Assembly (NCBI GenBank): GCA_905147135.1
Contig: LR990048.1
Span: 5,378,563-5,442,562, forward strand
DNA from: Blastobasis lacticolella
Taxonomy: Eukaryota > Arthropoda > Insecta > Lepidoptera > Blastobasidae
Reading direction: 5' to 3'
DNA: 64,000 bases
Every line of letters starts with the position of its first letter. The stretch's first letter is position 1. Positions 11,601 to 23,600 of this stretch are shown here, piece by piece. Under the pieces are notes generated by a model, which saw only the letters and a program-made list of their open reading frames with translations, had not been told where the DNA came from and did not search any database. The position numbers were made by a program, and so were the translations under genes.

Positions 11601-14600
11601 GGCGGGCAGCGGCGGCGCGAAGGCCAGCGCGGCCGCCAGCGCCGGCGCCGCCGCCAGCGACAGCCCCGGCGGCAGGCCCCGCCCCGGCGCGTGCTACGAT
11701 ACCTTGTAGTGCACGGCGAGGTGGTTGGTGGCGGCGCGGCTGGCGGCGGCGGGCAGCGGCGGCGCGAAGGCCAGCGCGGCCGCCAGCGCCGGCGCCGCCG
11801 CCAGCGACAGCCACGCCGACCCGCCCGCCGGGACCGCCGGCGGCAGGTACCACACCAGCGCGCACACCTGGGGAATGGGATATTAAAATAAATAAATAAA
11901 CAATAATCTATTTGCCAAAATAACAACCTCACAGAGTATTATAGCGGCCATAGTAACACATACTATATCAAAAGTTTAAGTGTCTAGCTACTGCTGATCC
12001 AAAGATATAGTCACCAAGAGTTCAGTGTATGGATAGCGCCGTAGTAGCGATCAGGGTGCGGGCCTGGTGACGTCACGCACGAATTCGCACTCGCACTAAC
12101 GAAATTATTCATGCAATCTCAATTTTAATATCTCATAACTCTTTTGTTTATTGAGATATTTTAAAATATTTGTTTCATTTGACTCATATTATTATATTCA
12201 ATGAAAAAAAAAATTGTGGAAACTTCCTCATTATAACAGTCTGTAAGGCTGACCTTCACACTCACACAGCACAGCACTCACAGGCTGAGTGCAGGCTACA
12301 ATGCAGTTGTGTTCATATTAGGGCGGATTTCCTGATTCCTGCACTAGGATGACCTGTATTGTAGGAGAGAGATTCACACAACATAGAAAATTTTTAAGAG
12401 AGTATCCGTCCGAATAACAGTTTTTTTAAGTTCCGATACCCCTAGTATTGCTAATCCGTAGTTGTCTATAGGCAGCAGTGACCACTTTCCATCGGGTACG
12501 CCCTTGATAACCAGACCTGCAGAAGAAGAGATAGAAGAAGGAGCGAAGAAGTAAGGCGGCAGCTGGCCGACGGAGCAGGAGTATGTATTGTGACGTCAGC
12601 CCGCTAAGGGAGAGTGCATATGGAACAACTGGATTTGTAGGTGTCAAAGAATGCGCACGCCCAAAGAGCCACCGGCAAGTAAGTAAGTGGCGGTGCGCAT
12701 CACTTATGATTAGGTCTGACGCGGTCCGGATGACCGAGAGGTCGATAGGACCCTGGGTGGAGGTGGGTTAGATACAGACCTGCAGCAGCGACAGGAAGCA
12801 GACGGCGCACATCCAGAACTGCGTGGTGTTCCAGAGGCAGGCGGTGAAGTGTCGCGACATGCTGATCAGCGTGAACAGCGACACGTCCGCGTCGCGCGCC
12901 ATCTGCCGGCGACAATGTTATGAGTTAGTATCGTTGTTTTTTACTTTATTTAGAAACAAACAGTTGTTTACACAAATAGTACATTGCACTAGATAATCAA
13001 ATAGACCTAAAGTTTCCTATTTAATTTACTAAATTTGATAGTTAATAAGCTAATTTTCTGTGGTTATGATTTTTTTGTAATGCATTTATTGTATAAAACG
13101 AAAGTTATAAGATACAGTGTGAATGACATATAAACTACCAAGGTTTATACTAATGTCATCTTGAGTCTACATTACATAAAAAAACCCTTAACGAACGAAC
13201 ATCGGGTAGAATAGGCCTCGAACGAATGATGAGAGCGCCTAAAAACTTTTGGAGCTCAATTTTAGGTTACATGTTTTTTTTTTAGGCAAGACAGGCATTT
13301 GACCATCTCACCTGTTGGTAAGTAACAATGTGGCCCAAGATGGCTTGTTTGCTCGTTTAGCTCGCTCTTTTATATAAAAAAATATTTCTTTGAAGAAACA
13401 TTGTTTGAAATCTATACCCGAATGTACTATAGTATGTAGTACACGTTTCACCTCATATGTAAAATAACATTGGGTAACTTGGTGCATATGCCTAAACACG
13501 AGTCAGATTTTTACATTCTATTCTTCCTTTAAATGTCCCGACCAAGTGTCTAATAGTATTTTGTTAAATAAAGTGTAGGTACATCGTGAAATAAATGGTT
13601 AAGTTACAAAATAAAAGAGTCATTCTTATCACATGAACATTAATGTGCCATGTCAGGGAAATCCACCAGATTTACTACTTTAGTACGTAAAATAATATGT
13701 AACAGCTGTTATCGATTACACAGTATTGTGTTGTTTACTTGTATAACAAAAAGATAAAGATTACTACGTATAGGTCACTATAGGTCATCATTGTTATCTC
13801 ATCACCGTTATATTGTCCATAATAAATTATTTGCATTACATTACGTGTTCGCTAAAACTCACCTTATGATCGCTGCCCTCGCTGCAGTCGGAAGGCTGAC
13901 CTTGCCACTTGTTTATGAGCTTTACGAGCAGCGTGCACAACAAATTCAACAGTAGATTAGGTAATAAATAGTTACCAACGACATTCATGGTTTATAATAA
14001 TAAAAAAATCATCTTGGCGGCAATTTCCCGATTGTGCTCTCGCTCACGAGGGCCCGGTGTCCACGATTTAGCAGATCAGGTAATTACAGTGGAGCGACTT
14101 CCGTCTGACCTCCGCAACCCTGCTACCAGGGGAACCTGACCGGATTGGTCATGGTTACAAATACAGTCGCCTAAATGTGCATGGTTTCATGACATTCATA
14201 GTTTATGGTTGGTTCAATTCGAGTACAGTTTCATCATTATCAACAGCTGCTAACAGGCCACTGTTGCGCTTGAACCGTCTTTACAATGGTAGCGAGGTTT
14301 GCCATAACCTCCTCGCTTGGCAGGCGGGTAGGAGACAGTAGTGTTGAAAATACTCAGCAGAACAGGCTGCTGTCCATTTTCTTCTGGTCTAAGGAGATTG
14401 CAGCTGGTTAGCCTCTTGAACTGGATAATCGTCTTGAACGACACCCGTAAATCGGAGAGGTTGGTGCTATTCTACTCTGCCAGATATTTATATATGGCAT
14501 GGTGCAGTAGGCTATATCTTCACTACCACCCGACAAGTTCGCTACTCGTTAGGTGTGCCTATGCTTAAATTAAATTATATTAAATATCATTTATTTCAAG

Positions 14601-17600
14601 TTTCACAGACTCATATTCTCATCGCTTACTAACGTTGGTGGAGCGGAGGTTGACCAAGGTCTTCCGCTAAGGGCCCTGAGACTGTTCAACAAGTCGATTG
14701 GCATCCCGTGATGGTATACTATAGTGGTGGACGAAAAAATCGATTATAGGTTTGTTGCTTGACTTTTAAAAAAATACCCAAGGTTTCCGTACAAACTTGT
14801 AGATAAGTAAATAGTACGTTCATCACGGGAATCGAGGCTCGAAGATTTTTCCCGTTTTTTGCGATCGGTATAATCGAAAAACATTCTTTTTTTAGATTTA
14901 TTTTAATTTACGGATTTTGGTTTTTTTCTTTACTTGTGTTTCAGGGTATTGCTTCTGCGCCATATTGATTGAATGATTCTAGGTAAACGGGAATTACTTA
15001 ATAGGCTTTGATTCCCTAGAAAGCGTAAAAAATTGCAGCATGAACGGAGCATATGGAGCATAAACGGCCGTATCTTTTGATTGCGTTGACTTAGAAGTTT
15101 GATTTTTGACTGCTGCAAGGAATTGCAGATCTGAGTATTTGATAATTATTTAATTTCAGCTTGATACCTCCACGCGTTCCTGACAAAAAGGGTCTTGGGC
15201 AAAAGGGCAACAGTGATCCTGGAAGGAGTCCGTTATTTCTTTTGAAGTATTAAAGCCTATAAAATATCTCTTCAGCATTTTTGTAAACATAAGGTCATGT
15301 AATGAACGGAGTCACTTATGCCTTGAAAACCATGGAGGCACACTGAAGACCAGCGCCACTGCGTCAGCCGTGGCACTATGCTAAGTGCGGCCCATTGCAC
15401 TTCTCCATGGCACGGCAATGCCAAGCGTGGAGTTTATGGCAATGACTTCCCCTTTCGTGGGAGAGGCCCGGGGTCCAGCAGTGGACTGTTATGGGCTGTG
15501 ATGATGGCACGGCTAATGACTATTAGCGTATTTAGTGTTCATTTCTTTTGTTTTTGTCTTTTTATTATTGTCTGGTATGTTTTGTGTCTTGGAAGTAAGT
15601 GCAATAAAAATTTTTACTTTACATATTTCATATAATAAAAGCTATATGTATATTATATATTAAGTGATTTTTCCAAAATTCTAAATCAAAATTAGCGTCC
15701 ACATTTTAGTCCATCGGTGTTAAACAGAACTACAGGCTACACTCACCGAGAGCGAGCACGGTATGGAGTTGAGGGAGCGCGCGAGGTCGATCGGGCCGAG
15801 GCACTTGTCCGGGGTCAGGTACGGCGGCATCTTCTGGCACAGCACCGGGTACAGTGGCTCCACAGCAATGCTGACAGACAGACAGACAGATATGGTGACA
15901 AAACATGGGGGCGATTCTCGCGCTGTCAAATGACATGTCTAATCGGACATTTTCTCTAAAAAACTGTAGTTTAGTTTATTTATCTCACATTGAAAATATA
16001 GATAAATGTACATAGTATTACATAAATTGTAAGTCAATTCACAACTATATTGTCAATCACTGTATTAAAACGTCACTGAAATGTATCTTCGACTATATAC
16101 GACTGTCGAAGATAGTTGAGAAAATATTTTTTGGCTGCTATAGAGATTTCAATTCATTATTAATGGAGATATGTGGCTAGAAAAAATGGCGAATTCGAGA
16201 AGTCACAGCGCAAGAATTAGGCCCCATATCATGTAAAACAGGCGCAGTCTAGCCAAGATGCCAACAGCTTTGTGGCGTTCCTAATGCGGGTGATTGGCAA
16301 ATCTGATCACGCGATCTGTTTCCACTACTAACAATAACTCCAAAACTGTCCACTCTTCGATAGAAACTTGTCGACTGCGATGATAGGTCGGCGGAGAAGG
16401 TAGTCGATAAGGTCCGATCTACAGTCGTAATAGAAATAAATACTTAGATTCAAATTATAAATCGAAGCATTACTTTGACAGCATATCCAGTACAAGATAC
16501 GATAATAATGACTACGAGGGGCGTCAGTTTCAGTTGTCTTTTCTTTAGTACAGTTTCTCTATTGGTGGCTAAGTACAATTTGTTCTATTCACCTGGCATC
16601 GGCTTGCATGAAGATCTCCATGTTGAGACAGTTCGCCGCTGACCCCATGACGCACACCACTTCGCCGTAGTCCTGTAAGCGGGTGCCGGGTATTCAACTA
16701 AAGAACACATATATTGTTCCCGGCCTGCCCTGGCATCCCTGGGCCCGTCTAACTCGAATGCTGTCGCCTATGACTTGCCACCTCGCTCGTTGGCGAAAGG
16801 CGTGATAGCATTTGCTAAAGCGTGTCGCAAATGCTATCTAGGTTGGATTGCCACATAATTAAGAATTGCAGCACCAGACATATCGCTTTAAAGATGCCAA
16901 ACAAATATACATTATAATTTTTATTTCATTTTGACATTTTCATACCTGTCTGTACCTGCTACTTATAATAAATTGATCTCAATATTTTGATATGTAATAC
17001 ATAGATTCAAAGGCTGACAATTTTATAAGTTTAACTGTCATAGACAGGTATGTTTATTTCGTTCTTATTTCATTATAACGAATGTATTTATTATTATAAA
17101 CTATTATTATTATAAGAGTTAGGATAGACTGCACCCTACCTGCATGATCTGCACCATCTGCCTCACGGAGCCGGGCGTGCAGTCGGTGAATAGAGAGACA
17201 AGCAGAGGCACGTTGTCAACTTGCTCGATGTGTGGCCGGATGTTCTCAATGCCGCGTGGCAGCTTGGCCTGGGTAAGCAAACCCAGGGATTTTAGTATAA
17301 TATTTTGGCATAAGAGACACAGGACCAGGCCAGCAACAGATCTGCAACAGCTTGACGTGGGTCTCTTCAGAGGCGGGCAACGCATCGGTGACTCCCCTGG
17401 TGTTGCTGATATCCATAGGTGGCGATGACCACTTTCCATTAGGTGGTCCGCTTGCCTGTTTGTCTGCCGTATAACATAAAAAAATTAGTATCTGTCTGCG
17501 ACATCGTAGCTCTCGAACAGATGGACAAATTTGGATGCGGTTTTTCTATTTAAAAGCCAGTTTAATGGATATGTTAGCTTTGTTTCAATAACATCGGTTC

Positions 17601-20600
17601 TGTACTTAAGAAAATATTTGAGTTTAAGTAAATTTGGTTGGGGGTTATCCGACTTTTTCTGTCGGTTAGGTTATTACCTAAAATATAGATATAGATAAAA
17701 GTCAGAACCAATATTTTTCTCTTTAAAAAATGTTGTATTGGAATGATGATGGGATGATCTTTCAAAACCCAAAGCGGCAACGATTAAAGGTTGAGTTTTC
17801 ACAAGTAATGACAACGTTAAGTTTAATGTAACAGATGGTTATCATCAAAATTAAATATTAATTAATTCTTATTAACTGTAAGAAGCAAGAGAGGTACCCA
17901 GGGCAGTAGCAAAAAGAAAAATGTGGTTACTGTCTGCAAGACCTGACAATAATACTGAGTACCTGAATAAGTATGCCTCGAGCCCTAGTGTGCGAGAGCA
18001 CAACCGGGACATTAACGCCAAGATGACCTGAATAATATAGTATAGGAATGTATGTAAAAAAATGTGTAATCATACGCGGTTGCTCATATCGAAGTTGACC
18101 GGCGCGGAGTGGTCTGTTGAGTCGGTGAGGCAGGACAGCGAGCGGCAGCCCTCCGGCGGGGACTCCGCGCCCTCCGAGCCCAGCAGCGAGTCCACCGACG
18201 CCCCGCCGTCGCCGTCGCCCCCGCCCGACGCGGCAATGCTGCCGCGCTGGGTACCATACACACATATACTTTTGAACAGACAAGCTTTCTACCATTGCAC
18301 TTGCCCTCAGTTCTCAGGGCCATGCCAAAACAATCATCTACATGGGTATGTACAGGGTGATCGGCAGATCGTGGTGGCGTCTCCTACTTATTCAGCCAAT
18401 AAAAAAAAATCCTGGTCATAAAAAACTTTTTTTTTTGAGATTTTTATTTTTTTTAATTTCGCCATTTCAACCTTTATACCTTTTTCTTTTTTATAGCTAG
18501 GTCCAATTTTTTTATATTAAATCTTAAGGGATTGTAGGTTCTTAGAAAATTAATATTTGTTGCAGGTTATTGCTAGAAACAAAGTTGTGGACTCCCAAAC
18601 CTAAAAAAAGTAAAAAAAAATATTTAAAGTTGCATTTAAAAAAAAAGTAAAGGTGATGGCTTCAGAATTTATAAAAACATCTCTAGAGTGTAGGTTCTCT
18701 AACGGTATGTAATTTGTTTCGAAATCTTTTTCGTAACCAGAGTTATTAATTTTTTTTTACGTAATTTACGTATTCCGACGAAATTCTACTTATGTGGAAA
18801 GTTACATGTTTTGTGAAATTTATCAATGCAAAGGTAAAAATAATGAAACAAACATTTCAAAACTGGTATTCTATATGTTAAAAAATCACTGACTAAGTAT
18901 ATAAAAACTTAATTTTATTTTAACATTTAATGTAAGTCTTGCCAAATTGACGTCCCTCATTCGTTATGCAAGCTCTGCATCGGTTTCTTATTTCGACCGT
19001 TGTGGCGATATTTCAAAAAATAAAAATAAAAATTCCCTTAAAAAGTTTTTTATGACTAGGATTGTTTTTTATTTTCTGAATAGGTAGGAGACGACCCCAC
19101 CTACCCCCCATTTTCGTATGTTTAACAATCTGCCGATCACCCTGTATATTCAAATGAATCTCTATTTCTCATGGGTCACGACTTGAATATTTTTTTTATT
19201 CTACTGGATAATATTTTTTTGTTTTATTTGTCATGTAATACATGGGTCGTTTGTACGCATAAATGGGTAGGTAGGGGTATGGTAGGTAGGGGTAAAAATT
19301 ATCCATCACATCAACAGGGCGTGATACTGATGACGGTCAAATGCCTGCATAATATAATAGGGAGGTGTCTACGATAGTAGGGCAGTGCGGGAGGGGTGAC
19401 CAGCCTTCTACACCACCTGCACCTCTACAGGCATTGGCGTATCTAGGGCTATTTTCCAAGGGGGGCCTGGCCCCTGAGGTGGCCGTTGAAACCGAGTCAA
19501 TCGCTAATGTTCAGCCAGTGAGCATCCCATCCTGGGGTGGGCACCAGACTATTCTGGGGTAGGCACGGCCCATCCGGCCCCCCCTTTCCTACGCCTATGT
19601 CTACAGGAACCCGATATCATACCTCAGTTACCTGGTAAAAGGAGTAAGAGAACGCCGAAACTTACCTTTATCCCACTAGGTGTTGTGATGGAGTGCCTAG
19701 CCTTCTTAATCTCGTTGTCGAACTTCACCGTGGTGTGGTCCAGGTTGATTGCGCCCGGTGCGGACGCTGAAAGCGCCTTCGATGACGTCATCGTACTGCT
19801 GACGTCACGGGCGAGAGTCAGAGCGGGTAAGTAAGTGAGCATGTAGCAGAGTGATTTCGCGAACGTGTGTCATAGTTTTTATGTAGAACAAAAATACATT
19901 GAAATTGAAACACAATATGAACAGCAAATCGTAATTTCATGATTGAAAATTCCAATTTTTTACTTGTTTACTCAGTGACAAACGAGCAGACAGCCCACGT
20001 TTATTTGCCTCAGACTACAAAGAATTTATAACATTATTATATTATAAAAAAAAATTCACGGGTGTCTCTGCTACATGCAAAGTGTACAACCAAAACGAAA
20101 ATAATGATAAATCACTACAATCTGGACAGAGACTCTTGCATTACAAGTAGGTACACTACAGATGTATATACACTAATGAATTCACCAACACCCCGTAACC
20201 CTAGTTCTATACAATATACATGGCGCATTAGGGTGCTATCTTCATACTGAACTCTAAATCCGTCACCGTGTATGGAGTGTCGTGTTAGTTTGTGTTAAAA
20301 CAAATCACAAATTTGAATTAAAAAGTTAGATAGCAGGTTGAACAAAAAAACATGCAAGAAAACAACATACCTTTGTGTATGTTGTGTCATTTTGATCATA
20401 TTATATTACAAAGTTTTACTCAATACAGTAATTTGATGAAAAATTGAATTGTTTAATGAGATTTATGATGTAAACGACACAATCTTAAGTTAGTAATAGA
20501 ACTTTGCATCATGTCCTTATTTCATTGCAGTGATCGATAATAAAATTAATTTATATGTCCTATAGGTACTAATATAATATTACCAAGAAAAAAGTTTGAT

Positions 20601-23600
20601 AGTTTGTAACGGATAAACTCAAAAACTACTTAAAAATACTTAACCTTTTAAAAAATTCTTTCTCTTATAGAAAGCTACAATAACATTCCCAAAGTTCAAT
20701 GTGGGCAATGTGGCCCACGGGAACGGGCGAATTTTACGCGAACGAAGTCTCGGGCCAAAAAGCTAGTTTACTAATAAGGACATGATACAAGTGTTTGCGA
20801 TGCTAAAGGCAATGAAGATCGATTTACCACAAAACAGCACACTATTGCAATATTCAAAAGAGACTGCTGGATTATATTTTAAAGAAAGTAGAAATATTAA
20901 TATGTTACAGCGCCATCTATCGACGAAATACTTAAAGATAATAAATGAGGAACCCGGATCAACGGAAATACACAGTCGCTCCTCCCGCATACTGTAGGAG
21001 ATTACCATGAAGGTATATAAAGATGGAGGGAACATTTCGTACAATAGCTTGAATCAAATATTTACAAAATAAACTGTGACCTGTGTAATTGATCAAAGAG
21101 AGCGTCAGAGCGACACAAATGTATTGCTTCAAGTAGGTATTTGGTGTTCTCTCCACCTTAGGGACCTTTTACCCAGGGATAATGTGTTGAGACAATCCAC
21201 TAATACTAATGACTTACGATATTGGTATCATATTATTATACTAAACGGGACTTACACGCGACGTACCATTTCGATTTGTTTTCCTGACGTTTCGGTATCA
21301 CCCACCGTGTTCACGAGAAGACTGAAAATCATCGAAAAGAATCGAATAAAGAATCGAAAAGGTACGTCGCGTGTGAGTCCCGTTTAGTATAATAATGTGT
21401 ATAAAGACCGCGACTTTAGTTTAAAACAAGTAATATTGGTATCGTATAAAAGGAGAGTCTAATACTTTTGATAATATACGCATTGTTCTTTCGAGTGGCC
21501 CACTGTCTTGGGTTTGCCGACTAGCCTCGTGTAAAAGGTCCCTACCCCTCCAACATCATGGAGATCACCGAATCAAGCGCTGTATCTACAATCTACATTG
21601 TACGGTGCTGTGTTGCGGCAAACACATCGGATAAGCATTAGAACACACACCTATGCCGGTGGCTGAGCTCGGGCGCGTCAAGGTCCGGCGGCCTAGCGAG
21701 TTGCGTGGCGGTGAACGCTCGCGCGCGGCCCGCCGGCGAGCCCCTGCTGGCAACACACGCTGACTTCGCTACATGCAACCCTGCTTTTTTATCAAGCCTA
21801 GTCTCACCGCTGCAACTCCTGTTTAGCCAGGATCTACGGCGGCGATCAAAGATCTAACCTGCTTTTTTAACGGGCCCAGCCCCACCGCTGCAACTCCTGT
21901 TTAGCCAGGATCTACGGCGGCGATCCAAGATCTGACCTGCTTTTTTAATGGGCCCAGCCCCACCGCTGCACCTCCTGTTTAGCCAGGATCTACGGCGGCG
22001 ATCCAAGATCTGACCTGCTTTTTTAACGGGCCCAGCCCCACCGCTGCAACTCCTGTTAAGCCAGGATCTACGGCGGCGATCAAAGATCTAACCTGCTTTT
22101 TTAACGGGCCCAGCCCCACCGCTGCAACTCCTGTTTAGCCAGGATCTACGGCAGCGATCCAAGATCTGACCTGCTTTTTTAACGGGCCCAGCCCCACCGC
22201 TGCAACTCCTGTTAAGCCAGGATCTACGGCGGCGATCAAAGATCTAACCTGCTTTTTTAACGGGCCCAGCCCCACCGCTGCAACTCCTGTTTAGCCAGGA
22301 TCTACGGCAGCGATCCAAGATCTGACCTGCTTTTTTAACGGGCCCAGCCCCACCGCTGCACCTCCTGTTTGCCAGGATCTACAGCGGCGATCCAAAAGAG
22401 ATACGGAGGTTTGACACCCAGGCACGGCCCGAGAACAATCTCTTTTTGGAAGTCCAGTCTAGTTTTGTACCCGCAATATTGAATGCAACCCAGCCTGCCT
22501 AGGTGCCCGTGGGATGGGGAAAGTTTTTTATTCGTGATAGGGTTTCTGGATAAAAGTATGTTATTTCTCCCAAATAACTGGTTCTCGTAAGGATTGGGCG
22601 AATGGATGGATGGTGAAGGATAAAGAATTGGGTAGGTAAAATATTGGATTGAATGGAATGGAAGACTAGAGAAGCGATTGCCTTGCAGTGGGACAAAAAT
22701 TGCCTACAATGATATAAATAATAACAGACATGTAGCTTATTATTCAGACAATTGGGAGATGGAGTTCAATCCAGGTTAACCCTGTGGCAAAGATTTAAAT
22801 AAATTTAGTCTGTTATGATACCACACTTTCACCTAGGTGATGACCTAGTTTGTTTCTAATGGAGATGTGGATGGAGCCCATTTGCAGGCAATGCACCCTT
22901 GTCATGAAGTCACCAAGGTAATACATTCCCCTAATAAACCAACGGACTGATCTAAATCCCACGTCATAAGTTTAAACAAGCAAGAATGCCATACTTTAAT
23001 CCCTTTCTGCTAAATTATGTCATCTGTCTCAATAATGCTATTCTACAATAGGAGTAACTAACGTGAAACAACACAGGGATATGAAGAAATAGGACATTGG
23101 GAACTACTAGACAGATGTATCTAAAGTAGAACACAACATCGAAATCGATTCTCTATAACTAGACATTTAAACTATCATAAATCACCGAACTATAAAAATA
23201 TTGAGAAGATAATTAAATCTGAAATAAAAATTGAAGAAAACATTTAAATGTTTCTTTGCGTGTGTCAAATGTATTTTTAATATATTGTGTATTATAAATC
23301 TGCGCACTGCTGGTGTAAGTAAATTAATTAAACATACTGGAAATAGCTGTCCACACAAAATTCTGTTATATCCGTTATTCATAGTTATTGTAGCCAATTC
23401 GAAGCCAATCTTCGTACCAAAAGCATGTTCGAAGCCAAAGTAAAACAGTTTTTGAATTTATAGAAATAATATCGTCTCTTGATAATTTTAGAGTAATTTT
23501 ATGATATTCAGTTACAAACGAGCAGAGAGCCCACCGATATGATAGCGGCAACTGTCGCCCATAACATCTACGACACATAACAAGTTATGTTGCAGTTTAT

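Noticed and set aside
11020..11932. Four long open frames (267-281 codons) on both strands
   Set aside because: They arise from a 147-bp GC-rich repeat whose length is a multiple of three. The protein text is a repeated Arg/Ala/Pro pattern, and the true TMEM94 frame is a different one that stops at 11703.
13863..13988. Exon-like frame as part of full-length TMEM94
   Set aside because: The spacing between the flanking conserved blocks already equals that of vertebrate TMEM94 without it. It is kept only as a possible alternative first exon.
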